42,141 nucleotides of DNA, taken from Chloroflexota bacterium (GTDB taxonomy: Bacteria; Chloroflexota; Anaerolineae; Promineifilales; Promineifilaceae). The stretch lies in contig JAKEFB010000008.1 in NCBI GenBank assembly GCA_022616275.1, positions 1 through 42,141 on the forward strand, written 5' to 3'. The translations under genes were made by a program, and so were the position numbers. Below are positions 8,761 to 17,656 of the stretch, one piece after another. The notes beneath the pieces were generated by a model that was not told the origin of the DNA, did not search any database, and worked only from the letters and a program-made list of their open reading frames with translations. The number at the start of each line of letters is the position of its first letter. Within the stretch, counting starts at the first letter, position 1.

Positions 8761-9069
8761 ATGTTAGACGAGCTTTTTGCCATTACTAAAAATCTGAATC
8801 ACCGCTTTCCCGACGGTAACCAACCATTCCAGATTATGACGCGGATGTTAGAAGAATGTGGGGAGCTAGCCCAACAGGTAAACCATTTCGAGAGCACGGG
8901 GGTGAAACAGCAGAAATACGGCGTGCCGGACAAGACCAAAATGGCCAAGGAAGTCATGGATGTCATTCGTGGCGCCCTTCAGATCGCCCTATATTACGGC
9001 CTGGAGGCAGAGGTAGAAGCCTTCTTTGAAACGGCGTACCGGTCGCTGCCGCCTGAGCATCGTGCATGA
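8761..9069 (+). CDS. MazG-like NTP pyrophosphohydrolase
   Basis: This small all-alpha protein has 102 residues. The MazG/dUTPase-like metal-binding pattern is visible: EECGELAQQV supplies the first acidic helix and KEVMDVIRGALQIA the second (E-x-x-D type). Such enzymes hydrolyse NTPs or dNTPs to NMP plus pyrophosphate, often as house-cleaning. The ATG at 8761 is chosen because it begins seven bases after a TGCTACAAT extended -10 box. The upstream GTG at 8710 would place the promoter inside the gene. Its stop overlaps the next gene as ATGA, so the pair is translationally coupled. Confidence 0.75.
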   Translation: MLDELFAITKNLNHRFPDGNQPFQIMTRMLEECGELAQQVNHFESTGVKQQKYGVPDKTKMAKEVMDVIRGALQIALYYGLEAEVEAFFETAYRSLPPEHRA

Positions 9070-10142
9070 TACGAACGGCCATTTTCGGCCTGGGCAAAGT
9101 GGCCGAGCAGATCCACATTCCCGCCTGCCAGACCGTCGAGGAAATCCAGTTGGTCGCCGGCTGCGACCCGGCCGGCAACCGGCGCGAGGCGATGCAGGCC
9201 CGCTTTCGCCTGCCGGCCGTTTATGCCGGCGCCCAGGAGTTGCTGGAAAAGGAACAGCCGGAGCTGGTCATTATTGGTACGCCGCCCGACAGCCACAAGG
9301 ATTTATGCCTGCTGGCTCTGGAGCAGGGCGCGCACGTCCTGTGTGAGAAACCGTTTATGCCCTCCGTGGCCGACGCCGACGAGGTCATCGCCGCGGCCGC
9401 CCGGAACCGCCGTCTGCTGGCCGTCAACAACCAGTACCGTTACATGAACACCTACCGCCAGGCGCAGGAGCGGCTGGCGCGGGGCGACTTCGGCCGCCTC
9501 TTTTTCCTCCACTGCTGGCAACAAATGTTCCACCCACCAGCCCTGGAACCGGCCCCCTGGCGCTCCGCCCTCAAGCGTTCCACCCTCTTTGAGTTTGGCA
9601 CTCACGCTCTGGACCTGATCACCTTCTTTTTCGACGCCCTGCCCGTAGCTGTAGGCGCGGCCATCCCCCGCGCCCGGCCGGAATACGACGCCGACGTCCT
9701 CGTCCACCTGACCCTCTATTTCCCCGACGAGCGGCTGGCCACGATGACCCTCAACCGGGTCAGCCACGCCCCGGAGCGTTACCTGGAGATGCGCCTGGAC
9801 TGCGAAAAGGCTTCATTGCGTCTCTCTCTGGGCGGGGTGGGCCGCGCCTCGTTTGGCCTGACCCGCTATCACGGCCGTTCTCGCCCCCAGGCCCGCTTCA
9901 GCTTCGTCAAAGGCGGCGAAGCCCGGGCCGAGGTCGGCTGGCGCTCTAGCTTGCTGGCGGCCGAGCCGCGCCCGGCCTTTGCCAGTGCCACGGCCGCCCA
10001 CCTGCGCCACCTGCTGCCGGAAATGCAGCAGCCCATTCCCAGCCTGGACCACGCCCGCCACGCCCGCGAGGTGCTGCGGCTGGTCTTTGCCGGTTATGAA
10101 GCGGCCGAAAAGCAGGCTATCATTACGAGTGATGAGCAATGA
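9066..10142 (+). CDS. Gfo/Idh/MocA family oxidoreductase
   Basis: This NAD(P)-dependent sugar-type dehydrogenase has 358 residues. The Rossmann motif is GLGKVA at 8-13 and the family signature is Glu94-Lys95-Pro96 (HVLCEKPF). A C-terminal alpha/beta substrate domain begins near residue 125. The substrate cannot be read from sequence; myo-inositol, glucose-fructose and biliverdin relatives all share this fold. It overlaps the MazG-like gene by four bases (ATGA). The C-terminal residues SDEQ and the TGA stop are encoded by the ATGAGCA heptad repeat, so the end of the protein has been shaped by that element. Confidence 0.9.
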   Translation: MIRTAIFGLGKVAEQIHIPACQTVEEIQLVAGCDPAGNRREAMQARFRLPAVYAGAQELLEKEQPELVIIGTPPDSHKDLCLLALEQGAHVLCEKPFMPSVADADEVIAAAARNRRLLAVNNQYRYMNTYRQAQERLARGDFGRLFFLHCWQQMFHPPALEPAPWRSALKRSTLFEFGTHALDLITFFFDALPVAVGAAIPRARPEYDADVLVHLTLYFPDERLATMTLNRVSHAPERYLEMRLDCEKASLRLSLGGVGRASFGLTRYHGRSRPQARFSFVKGGEARAEVGWRSSLLAAEPRPAFASATAAHLRHLLPEMQQPIPSLDHARHAREVLRLVFAGYEAAEKQAIITSDEQ

Positions 10143-10152
10143 GCAATGAGTA
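10132..10152. repeat. Heptad repeat, ATGAGCA
   Basis: Three tandem words ATGAGCA, ATGAGCA and ATGAGTA lie across the end of the oxidoreductase gene. They are the reverse complement of the CTCATTG array at 18586-18630, so the same word occurs in two places 8.4 kb apart in opposite orientation. Confidence 0.75.
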
Positions 10153-10163
10153 AGGAGAAACTG

Positions 10164-11501
10164 ATGCGTCCATTGTACGCTGTTCTATTGATTACTCTGC
10201 TGTCGGTGGCTTGTAGCTCCGGCCAGCAGAATGCTACCCAGGAAGCGGCCATAGCCAGTAACCCGGCCGGCGCTCCGGCGATGGATACAGCAATCACGGC
10301 GACCAGCGTTCCCACGCCGGAGCGGACGGCCCCGGCCGTCAGGATTGAAGAAGCACCGGCAGCCACCAGCGCTCCGACCATGGCTGCCCCCACTGTTACT
10401 CCTTTGCTACCTCCTGTCGAGGCTACTCTCCCGGCCGAGGGCGCGGCCTTTGCCGTGGCCGGCGATGGAACCATTTACGTCGTCGCCGGCGATGGGGACA
10501 GGAACGTCCTCGTCTATCGCTCGACCGACGGCTTCGGCGAACCGGTCCTGATCAACCCTGGCAAGCCGGCTTTTACTGCTCCGGCCGAAGTCCCTGGGGT
10601 TATTGCCTACCCCGACGGCCGGGTGGGCGTCACCTGGCTCGAACTCCTGGGCCATGAAGCCTCGATCATCTGGTACGCCGAATCGGCCGACGGCGGGCAG
10701 ATGTTTGGCAATCCCGTCCAGGTTAACGACCAGACTCAAGGGCACCAATCACTACCCCGCATTGTCGCCGGCGAAAACAATCTCCTGGTCGCCTGGCTGA
10801 ATCGCGCCGGGCTATTCCGGGCCATTTCCCAGGACGGTGGAGAATCGTTCCTGCCTACCGAATTGTTAGACGAGGAGGTGTGTAATTGCTGCCGGCCGGA
10901 ACTGGTCGTGGCTGGCAACCGGGTTATCCTCACTTATCGCAACGTCGAGCGAGACGAAAACGACCGGGAAATTCGCGACATTTACGTGGCCACCTCAGAG
11001 GACGGCGGCCAGACGTTCCAGGAGCCGCTGCGGGTCAGCGACGCGCCCTGGTACCTCAACTCCTGCCCCTCCTCCGGCCCGGTCATCGCCACTCACGACG
11101 ACACCGTCTACGTTGCCTTCATGGACGGCCGGAACGATGACGGCTCCCAAACCCGGGCCGACATTTACCTGGCCACCTCCACTGACGGCGGCCAGAGCTT
11201 CTCCCCCAACGTGCGCGTCAACCCGGCCGCAGCCGGCTTTCACAGCCTGGCGGCCCTGGCCGTTGGCCCGGATGGCGCGTTGCACGTCACCTGGCAGGCC
11301 ATCGAGGACAACCGGCAGAAGATCTACTACGCTACCTCCAATGATGATGGGCTGACCTTTAGCCAGCCCCAGGTCATTGTCGAAAACGGCGACGACTCCG
11401 GCCGCGGCCGGCCCAACCACCCCACCGTGTACGTGGACCAGGCCGGCCGGGTCTACCTGATGTGGCTGGACAAACTGGGCGCTCACCTGATTAGCCTGTA
11501 A
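10164..11501 (+). CDS. BNR/Asp-box repeat lipoprotein, sialidase-like fold
   Basis: This exported lipoprotein has 445 residues. A short signal peptide ends in LLSVAC (Cys17), an Ala/Pro/Thr-rich linker runs to about residue 95, and a beta-propeller follows. Six Asp-boxes are visible: STDGFGEP, SADGGQMF, SQDGGESF, SEDGGQTF, STDGGQSF and SNDDGLTF. Such propellers occur in sialidases, but the catalytic Arg triad and Tyr/Glu pair cannot be assigned, so a binding or structural role is equally possible. The ATG at 10164 is preferred to the one at 10146 because AAGGAG lies six bases upstream of it. A strong terminator follows directly. Confidence 0.82.
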   Translation: MRPLYAVLLITLLSVACSSGQQNATQEAAIASNPAGAPAMDTAITATSVPTPERTAPAVRIEEAPAATSAPTMAAPTVTPLLPPVEATLPAEGAAFAVAGDGTIYVVAGDGDRNVLVYRSTDGFGEPVLINPGKPAFTAPAEVPGVIAYPDGRVGVTWLELLGHEASIIWYAESADGGQMFGNPVQVNDQTQGHQSLPRIVAGENNLLVAWLNRAGLFRAISQDGGESFLPTELLDEEVCNCCRPELVVAGNRVILTYRNVERDENDREIRDIYVATSEDGGQTFQEPLRVSDAPWYLNSCPSSGPVIATHDDTVYVAFMDGRNDDGSQTRADIYLATSTDGGQSFSPNVRVNPAAAGFHSLAALAVGPDGALHVTWQAIEDNRQKIYYATSNDDGLTFSQPQVIVENGDDSGRGRPNHPTVYVDQAGRVYLMWLDKLGAHLISL

Positions 11502-11506
11502 ACTCT

Positions 11507-11543
11507 AACCTCCCGGAGGTTGCGATCCTCCGGGAGGTTTTTT
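11507..11543 (+). terminator. Rho-independent terminator of the BNR lipoprotein gene
   Basis: A perfect 13-bp stem (11507-11519 with 11527-11539), a 7-base loop TTGCGAT and a run of T (11538-11543) make a textbook terminator. The loop and T tract also hold promoter elements for the next gene. Confidence 0.9.
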
Positions 11544-11548
11544 ATAAT
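11520..11548 (+). promoter_or_regulatory. Promoter threaded through the terminator
   Basis: TTGCGA (11520-11525, the terminator loop) and TATAAT (11543-11548, starting at the last T of the tract) are separated by exactly 17 bp. It would drive the FAD oxidoreductase gene with a leader of about 25 nt. Confidence 0.55.
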
Positions 11549-11579
11549 CCCCCCTTTGCGTGACGAGGGATCAAATCCA

Positions 11580-12965
11580 ATGACCAGAACAGTGGTTTTA
11601 GGCGCGGGCCTGGCCGGCCTGCGTGCAGGTGTGGCCCTGGCGGCCGCCGGGCACGAGGTCACTCTGCTGGAAAAAGAGCCGGAGGCCGGCGGCATTGCCC
11701 GGACCATATCCTTGAACAGCTTTCTCTTCGACCACGGCCCGCATGGCTTCCATAGCCGCGACAACGACCTGGTGGAAGAGTTCAAGACGTTCGTCGGCGA
11801 AGGCAATTACCACCGCTTCGCCAAGCGGTCCCGCATTTATTTTAACGGCGCCTACTTTGATTACCCGCTCAAGCTGCGCGACCTGGCCTTCAACATGGGG
11901 CCTAACCGGCTGGCTTCGGCCCTGTTCAGCTACTTGTACGCCCGTATCCAGCGTGCCCTGGACGGCCGCAAAGCCAGTAACGCCGAAGAGTACCTGGTCG
12001 GCCAGTTCGGCCGTGTCTTTTACGACGCCTTCTTTGGTCCCTACACCGCCCGCGTCTGGGGCATCTCCCCCTCGCGTATAGACGCCGACTTTATCGAAGA
12101 CCGCGTGCCCCACGTCAGCCTGGGGAGCGTGATCAAGCAACTGTTCCTGCCCGACAAAAAGCCCCGGCTATCACCCTCCGGCCGGCCCATCGTCCACGAC
12201 ATCCACTATGGTTACTATCCAAAGTACGGCATCCAGGTCTTAAGTGAAGGCCTGGCCCGTTGCTACCGGGAGTTGGGCGGCCACCTTTGCCTCTCGACTA
12301 GGCCCGTGGCCATAGACACGGCCGACCGGCGCATTATCGTCCGGCAAAACGGGGAGGCTCACGACCTGGCCTATGACCATGTGGTTTCTACCATTCCCCT
12401 GGATAGCCTCATCCGGCTGATTACCCCGGAACCGCCGCCGGAGGTCCAGGCGGCCGTGGCCAGTCTCGTCTACCGGCCGGTTGTCCTGGTCTGCCTGTGT
12501 ATCAACCGGCCGCAGGTCTTCGACGTTTTTTGGGTCTACTACGCCGAGGGCGAGTTCAATCGCATCTCCGAAATCAAGCACTTCAGCCCCCACCTGGCGC
12601 CGGAGGGAAAGACCGGGCTATGCGTGGAAATCTCCTCCAGTCCCGAAGAACTGCAAGGCGCCGGCGACGAAACCTTTTACCGGCGCAGCGTGGCCGAACT
12701 GAAAAAGATCAAGCTGTTAGATGAAGCCGAAATTGAGGATTATTTCGTCATTCGCGAAACCAACGCCTACCCCATTTACCACATCGGCTACCGGGACACC
12801 TTAAAAACGCTCCTGGACTTCGTGAAAAGCCGCGGCATTGAAACGGCCGGCCGCCAGGGCGAGTTCAGCTACATCAACATGGACCAAGCCATGCGCTCCG
12901 GCCGGGAAGCGGCTGGGCGCGTTATCGCCGCGGCCGCTAACGTTCCACTAACCAACTATGTCTAA
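11580..12965 (+). CDS. FAD-dependent oxidoreductase, protoporphyrinogen-oxidase/UGM-like
   Basis: This flavoprotein of the amine-oxidase superfamily has 461 residues. The dinucleotide-binding start is VVLGAGLAGLRAG (Gly8, Gly10, Gly13), followed by the acidic strand end LLEKEPEAGG and the DHGPHGFHS region. Central and C-terminal parts resemble protoporphyrinogen oxidase and UDP-galactopyranose mutase relatives. Being first in a row of glycan genes, it more likely acts on a nucleotide sugar or lipid-linked sugar than on heme. That is inference from context. The ATG at 11580 is used; earlier in-frame codons lie inside the terminator. It overlaps the acetyltransferase gene by eight bases. Confidence 0.82.
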   Translation: MTRTVVLGAGLAGLRAGVALAAAGHEVTLLEKEPEAGGIARTISLNSFLFDHGPHGFHSRDNDLVEEFKTFVGEGNYHRFAKRSRIYFNGAYFDYPLKLRDLAFNMGPNRLASALFSYLYARIQRALDGRKASNAEEYLVGQFGRVFYDAFFGPYTARVWGISPSRIDADFIEDRVPHVSLGSVIKQLFLPDKKPRLSPSGRPIVHDIHYGYYPKYGIQVLSEGLARCYRELGGHLCLSTRPVAIDTADRRIIVRQNGEAHDLAYDHVVSTIPLDSLIRLITPEPPPEVQAAVASLVYRPVVLVCLCINRPQVFDVFWVYYAEGEFNRISEIKHFSPHLAPEGKTGLCVEISSSPEELQGAGDETFYRRSVAELKKIKLLDEAEIEDYFVIRETNAYPIYHIGYRDTLKTLLDFVKSRGIETAGRQGEFSYINMDQAMRSGREAAGRVIAAAANVPLTNYV

Positions 12966-13980
12966 CTTTGACGACCTTTCCGCCCTCTTTGACGATCCGG
13001 TTCGCGCTGTGCTGGCCGCTTATCCTTACCACCCCTGGCGCACCGCCTTCCAGGTCTCGCCTGAGGAAGTGGCCCGGCGGGAACTGGTTCTGGTGAACCA
13101 GGTGAGTGAGGGAGATGGCCTGGCTACGGTGAACGGGACAGAGGACCAACCCGGAGGGTTGGCCACCTTAGCACCCCGCTCCTGGGAAAGCCAGTTCTAT
13201 CCCTTTGCCCTGGGCCACGTGCCGGTCATTGCTGTGGCTGAGAGCGTTAAAAGCCCGCGCCAGGAGTATGGCGGTTTACTGGACTGGGCCTTGGACCAGG
13301 CCCGCCACGACCTGGACGTCCAGCACCTCTTTTGCCGCGCCCCGGCCGAGGACATCGCCCTGGTTCACGCCCTGGAGGGGGCCGGCTTTTACCACGTGGC
13401 CACTATGCTGGAGTTTGCCTGGCGGCGCGACGAGACGCGGGACGCTCCGGCCGTGAGCTGGCCACTGCGCCCCGCCACAGGCGACGACTGGCCGGCCATT
13501 GAGACCCTAGCCCGGGCCACCATGACCGAGATCCCCACCCGCTACACGGCCGACCCGCATCTGCCTCTGGCCGGCACTCAGGAGTTATACGCTGCCTGGG
13601 CGGCCGAGTCCCTGCGCGGCAACTTTGCCGATGTCGTCCTGGTGATCACTGAGGGTGAGGCCGTGGCCGGCTTTATCTGCGGCCGTTTTGATCCCCGGCT
13701 CGGCGAGGTGTTGGGCGGCCCGGCAGGCGACATGACCATCGGCGGGGTGGAGCCTGGCCATCGCCAGCGGGGCGCTTTTCTCTCTTTGGTCCAGGGGTTG
13801 CTTAACTGGTTTTGGGAACACGGCGCTCAAACCGTTATTACCCGCACCCAGTTGACCAACTACGGCTCGCAGCGCACCCTCTTTCGCTGCCACGGCCGGA
13901 TTGTCAGTACCCATCATTGCTTCCATTGCTGGCTACCCTCTATCTATGACCGGCGTTCGAAAACATTGGTTATCCTCTAG
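12958..13980 (+). CDS. GNAT acetyltransferase, WecD-like
   Basis: This 340-residue protein has a divergent N-terminal half and a GNAT domain in the C-terminal half. The segment SWESQFYPFALG (about 80-91) resembles the start of WecD/RffC amino-sugar acetyltransferases. The C-terminal VEPGHRQRGAFLSL is the acetyl-CoA pyrophosphate loop, followed by TQLTNYGSQRTLFRCHGR and a final FHCW, as in WecD relatives. The likely reaction is acetylation of an amino sugar used by the downstream glycosyltransferases. It is tightly packed: it overlaps its upstream neighbour by eight bases and the GT39-like gene by 35 bases. Confidence 0.75.
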   Translation: MSNFDDLSALFDDPVRAVLAAYPYHPWRTAFQVSPEEVARRELVLVNQVSEGDGLATVNGTEDQPGGLATLAPRSWESQFYPFALGHVPVIAVAESVKSPRQEYGGLLDWALDQARHDLDVQHLFCRAPAEDIALVHALEGAGFYHVATMLEFAWRRDETRDAPAVSWPLRPATGDDWPAIETLARATMTEIPTRYTADPHLPLAGTQELYAAWAAESLRGNFADVVLVITEGEAVAGFICGRFDPRLGEVLGGPAGDMTIGGVEPGHRQRGAFLSLVQGLLNWFWEHGAQTVITRTQLTNYGSQRTLFRCHGRIVSTHHCFHCWLPSIYDRRSKTLVIL

Positions 13981-15688
13981 CGTTCCGGTAATAGCCCTCC
14001 TGGCCGGCGGGCTGTTACTTCTGGCCCTATTCTTGCCGGGGCCGGCGCTGGCCACCCGCCTGGCTGGCGACAACGCCGCCCGCCTGCCCGCCTTGCAGGC
14101 AGGAACCGTGATTTTGCGCCTGGCTCTGGCCACCACAGCCGGATTGCTGCTGGTCGAGAGCTACGGCCGGCGCTGGTTTGACTCGCCCGGCCTGCCCCCG
14201 GCCGTTACCGGGTTGTTGTTGGGGCCGGAGAGGTGGGTTCAACAGCAGGAACGGCCGCGCCACCGGCTGCTGGCTGGGCTGGTGATCCTGGCCGCGGCCC
14301 TCCGCCTGGTGGCGCTGAACCGGGACCTGTGGCTGGACGAAATTGCCACCCTGGTCGAATACGCCCGGCTGCCGTTCCTGGAAACGGTAACCACTTTTGT
14401 CAGCGCCAATCAGCACCCCCTTTACTCGGCCTTTTCCAGCCTCAGCCTGTCCCTCTTGGGCGAGAGTGCCTGGGCGGTGCGGCTGCCGGCCGTGCTCTTT
14501 GGCGTGGCCGGAATACCAGCCCTTTACTATTTTGCCCGCGTCTTGACCAGCGAGCAGGAAGCGTTGTGGGCCACGGCTCTGCTGGCCGTCTCTTACCATC
14601 ACGTCTGGTTTTCCCAGAATGCGCGCGGCTGGATCGGCCTGCTCTTTTTCGTCCTGCTGGGCAGCGGCCTCTTTCTGCGGGCGCTGGCCCAAAACCGCCG
14701 GGCCACCTGGCTGGCTTACGCCGTGGTCATGGTCCTGGGCATTTTTGTGCACCTCAACACCCTCTTCGTCTTCCTGGGCCACCTGGCGGCTTACCTGTTC
14801 GTTCTGCCGCGCTGGCCGGGCTGGGCCCGGCAGCATTGGCCGCTAACCCGGCGGCTGGTCTGGGTAAGCCTGCTCACCGGCAGCCTGTCCATTGCCCTGT
14901 ATAGCTTCATCCTGCCGGAAATGGTCGTCTATTATCAGACGGCCGACCGCACCGGCGTGGGCTGGGCCAACCCGCTCGACCTGCTGGCCCAGGTGACTGT
15001 GGGACTGCTGGCCGGTTTCCTGCTGGCCGGCCTGCTCGTCCTGGGACCGGTGATGCTGGCCGGCCTGGCCAGTTACTGGCGGCAGAGCCGGCTGCTCATT
15101 GGCTTGCTCATCTTTCCGGCCGGCTTTAACGCCCTGGCCCTGCTGGCCCTCCAGGTTGGGGCCTACCCCCGCGCCTTTCTTTATCTTCTGCCCCTGGGCC
15201 TGGTTGTTGCCGTACGCGGCGCTTTTGTCTCGATCGGCTGGCTGGCTGGCCGGCTGGCCGGCGCGGCCGGGAGCTGGCTGCGGCAATACGGCGGCGCAGC
15301 CCTGCTGGGGCTGCTGGTCGTGGCCTCGCTCCTGTCGTTGATACCTTACTACCGCGTCCCCAAGCAAAATTACACCGGCGCGCTGGCCTACGTGGAAGAG
15401 CGGCGAGAGCCGGGCGACGTGGTCGCGGCCGTGGGCCTGGCCATCTCCAGCTACCGTGTCCTTTACGCCCCCAATCTGGCCTTCCCGGAAACAGCCGAAG
15501 AGCTGGCCGCCTTGCGTGGCCCAGATCACGCCACCTGGGTCATCTACACCTTTCAACGGGACATGCGTATCCGCTACAATGACCTATACAACGCCATCGA
15601 GCGCGATTTCACCCTGGAAGCCGCCTTCCCCGGCACCGTCGGCGACGGCACGGTCTGGGTCGTCAGAAGTAAAGATGGCCCTGGTTAA
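13946..15688 (+). CDS. GT39/ArnT-like membrane glycosyltransferase
   Basis: This polytopic membrane protein has 580 residues and roughly a dozen hydrophobic segments. It belongs to the dolichyl/undecaprenyl-phosphate-sugar-dependent (PMT_2) superfamily. Key features are the loop LWLDEIATLVEYARLP with the conserved Asp-Glu pair and the ANQHPLYSAF motif after it. These enzymes transfer a sugar from a polyprenyl phosphate to lipid or protein at the outer face of the membrane. The ATG at 13946 is preferred over an earlier codon at 13901. The start overlaps the acetyltransferase reading frame by 35 bases, which suggests coupled translation. The acceptor is unknown. Confidence 0.87.
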   Translation: MTGVRKHWLSSSVPVIALLAGGLLLLALFLPGPALATRLAGDNAARLPALQAGTVILRLALATTAGLLLVESYGRRWFDSPGLPPAVTGLLLGPERWVQQQERPRHRLLAGLVILAAALRLVALNRDLWLDEIATLVEYARLPFLETVTTFVSANQHPLYSAFSSLSLSLLGESAWAVRLPAVLFGVAGIPALYYFARVLTSEQEALWATALLAVSYHHVWFSQNARGWIGLLFFVLLGSGLFLRALAQNRRATWLAYAVVMVLGIFVHLNTLFVFLGHLAAYLFVLPRWPGWARQHWPLTRRLVWVSLLTGSLSIALYSFILPEMVVYYQTADRTGVGWANPLDLLAQVTVGLLAGFLLAGLLVLGPVMLAGLASYWRQSRLLIGLLIFPAGFNALALLALQVGAYPRAFLYLLPLGLVVAVRGAFVSIGWLAGRLAGAAGSWLRQYGGAALLGLLVVASLLSLIPYYRVPKQNYTGALAYVEERREPGDVVAAVGLAISSYRVLYAPNLAFPETAEELAALRGPDHATWVIYTFQRDMRIRYNDLYNAIERDFTLEAAFPGTVGDGTVWVVRSKDGPG

Positions 15689-15698
15689 CATTTTAATA

Positions 15699-15788
15699 AC
15701 GCGAATCACGCGAATGAACCGGATCACGCGAATTTTTTAAAGAAAATTATTTGCGCCATTCGCTCACTCGCCCCATTCGCGATTTTTA
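15699..15788. repeat. Nonad repeat in inverted arms
   Basis: The 112-bp gap between the GT39 and first GT2 genes holds 9-base words ACGCGAATC, ACGCGAATG, AACCGGATC and ACGCGAATT (15699-15734). An AT-rich centre follows, then an inverted set built on CCATTCGCG-like words (about 15755-15782). It can fold as an imperfect long hairpin. Confidence 0.65.
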
Positions 15789-15800
15789 GACAGGTTCCTT

Positions 15801-16712
15801 TTGAACGAAAATAGGCCTATCCTTTCCGTAATCGTCGCCGGGCAGAACGCGTGGGCCACGGCCGGCGACTGCCTGGCGGCGCTGCTGCCCCAGGCGGCCG
15901 CTGCCAATGCCGAAATGATCTTCGTAGACGGCTCCAACGACGGCACGGCCGACCTGGTAGCCACCAGCTACCCCCAGGTTAAGTTACTACGCTGCGACGC
16001 TCAGGCGCTGGTGCCCCATTTGTGGAAAGCGGGACTGGACCAGGCCAGCGGCCAGGTAGTGGTTTTTACCATTGCCCAATGTATCCCCGCCCCCAACTGG
16101 CTGGCCGCAATCCTGGCCGCCGGCCCGGCCGGTGAGGTGGCCGGCATTGGCGGGCCGATTGACGGCCCGGCCGGCCGGCGCGCCCGCGATTGGGCCCTCT
16201 ACTTCGCCCGCTACAGCGCCTTCCTGCCGCCCGGGGGCGAAGCGGCCGCCCGGCCGATCCAGGACGTGCCCGGCGACAACGCTGCCTACCAACGGGCCGC
16301 GCTGGAATCGTGCCAGGCAGCGATGGCCGGCGGTTTCTGGGAAACGCTGGTCCACGTTTGCCTGCGCCGGCAGGGCCAGACACTGCGCTGGGAGCCGGCC
16401 GTGCGGGTCCGGTTCGGGCCGGTAGACAGTCTGGCTCGCGCCGCCAGCATCCGCCGCCGGCACGGCCAGCACTACGCCGTCACCCGTCCCGGCAACACGC
16501 TGGGCCGGCGGCTGGTCCGTATCCTGGCCTCCCCCCTGCTTCCGCCGCTGCTGCTGGCCCGCATTGCCGGCCGGGTCCGCCGCCAGCGGCCGGAGTGGAC
16601 GCCTCACCTGCTGCGGGCCTTGCCGGCGCTGTTGTTCCTGCTTCTGGCCTGGACGGTCGGCGAGGCCAGTGGCTACCTCCTCGGCCGGCCGCCGTACACC
16701 CCCCGGCCGTAA
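15801..16712 (+). CDS. GT2-type glycosyltransferase, copy 1 (motif-deficient)
   Basis: This is the first of three tandem paralogues, 303 residues. It has a GT-A N-terminal domain with the nucleotide-sugar motif DGSNDGT at 43-49. A C-terminal hydrophobic anchor carries the shared pattern AWTVGEASGYLLG. At the position where copy 2 has TEGHC and copy 3 TEDHC, this copy has TIAQC (90-94), so the acidic residue expected to bind metal and donor is missing. It may be inactive or a partner subunit. The start is TTG at 15801, with no good ribosome site, since the nonad repeat lies upstream. Sugar and acceptor are unknown. Confidence 0.83.
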   Translation: MNENRPILSVIVAGQNAWATAGDCLAALLPQAAAANAEMIFVDGSNDGTADLVATSYPQVKLLRCDAQALVPHLWKAGLDQASGQVVVFTIAQCIPAPNWLAAILAAGPAGEVAGIGGPIDGPAGRRARDWALYFARYSAFLPPGGEAAARPIQDVPGDNAAYQRAALESCQAAMAGGFWETLVHVCLRRQGQTLRWEPAVRVRFGPVDSLARAASIRRRHGQHYAVTRPGNTLGRRLVRILASPLLPPLLLARIAGRVRRQRPEWTPHLLRALPALLFLLLAWTVGEASGYLLGRPPYTPRP

Positions 16713-16720
16713 CCCCCGCC

Positions 16721-17620
16721 ATGTTGGACCCCACCCTCTCTGTCGTCGTCGCCGCCCAGGAAGCTCGCCTGACGATTGCCGCCTGCCTGGACTCGTTGCT
16801 GGGCCAAAACCAGGTGGCCGGACTGCAAATCATCGTCGCCGATGGCTCACGGGACGGCACGGCTGATTTCGTCGCCAGCCACTACCCGGCCGTCACCCTG
16901 GTCCGCCGGCCCTACCCCTGCTCGTTGCCCCACCTGCTGGGCGCAGGGCTGGCCCTGGCCCAGGGACAAATCGTGGCCATCACCGAGGGGCATTGCCGCT
17001 TCCCGCCGGAGTGGGCCGAGGCCGTGCTGCGCGCCCACCAGGCCACGGACGGCCCGGTGATTGGCGGCGCAGTCGAGCCGGGCGAAGGGCTGAGGCTGAC
17101 CGCTTGGGCGCTTTATTTTGCCGATTATGGCCAGTTCATGCGTCCCCTGCCGGCCGGCCCGGCCCGGGAGATGCCCGGCGAAAACGTCTCCTTCAAACGG
17201 CCGGTCCTGGCAGCGGCCGGCAAGGACTTTGCCACCGAGGGCTTCTGGAAAACCTTTTTTTGCTGGTCGCTGGAACAGGCCGGCCATCCCCTGCTGGCCG
17301 AGCCGGCGATTGCCGTCACCTATCATCGCCACATTGGACTGGGCCAGATGGTCCGGCGCCGGCTCCGGCACGGCCGCTGTTTTGGCGGAATGCGAGCCAG
17401 GGACTTATCGCCCGGCCGGCGGCTCTTGCTGGCTGCGGCCGGCCCCCTGCTGCCCCTATTGCTGGCCTGGCGCCTGTGGCGCAACGTCTGGCCTAAGAGA
17501 CGCTATCGCCGCCAATTCTTACTGGCCTTTCCCCTGGCCTATCTGGCTATTCTCGCCTGGTCGGCCGGCGAGTGGTGGGGCAACCTGATTGGACCCGGTC
17601 GGAGCTGCCAATACGTTTAA
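16721..17620 (+). CDS. GT2-type glycosyltransferase, copy 2
   Basis: The middle paralogue has 299 residues and keeps both donor-site motifs: DGSRDGT at 41-47 and TEGHC at 88-92. It also has the acceptor-side segment EMPGENVSFKRP and FWKTFFCW. A C-terminal hydrophobic segment (LAILAWSAGEWWGNLIG) probably anchors it at the inner face of the membrane. The ATG at 16721 comes eight bases after the stop of copy 1. The same frame stays open much further upstream through copy 1, but that part is a shadow. It is the most complete of the three and the best candidate for the active enzyme. Confidence 0.87.
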   Translation: MLDPTLSVVVAAQEARLTIAACLDSLLGQNQVAGLQIIVADGSRDGTADFVASHYPAVTLVRRPYPCSLPHLLGAGLALAQGQIVAITEGHCRFPPEWAEAVLRAHQATDGPVIGGAVEPGEGLRLTAWALYFADYGQFMRPLPAGPAREMPGENVSFKRPVLAAAGKDFATEGFWKTFFCWSLEQAGHPLLAEPAIAVTYHRHIGLGQMVRRRLRHGRCFGGMRARDLSPGRRLLLAAAGPLLPLLLAWRLWRNVWPKRRYRRQFLLAFPLAYLAILAWSAGEWWGNLIGPGRSCQYV

Positions 17621-17656
17621 CACCGTCGTAAGTTCTTGTTGGAGAGATAATTAATT

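Noticed and set aside
16190-16720. Open frame extending GT2 copy 2 upstream by 177 codons
   Set aside because: It lies within copy 1 in another frame and gives Arg/Pro/Gly-rich shadow sequence. ATG 16721 starts the normal GT2 fold.
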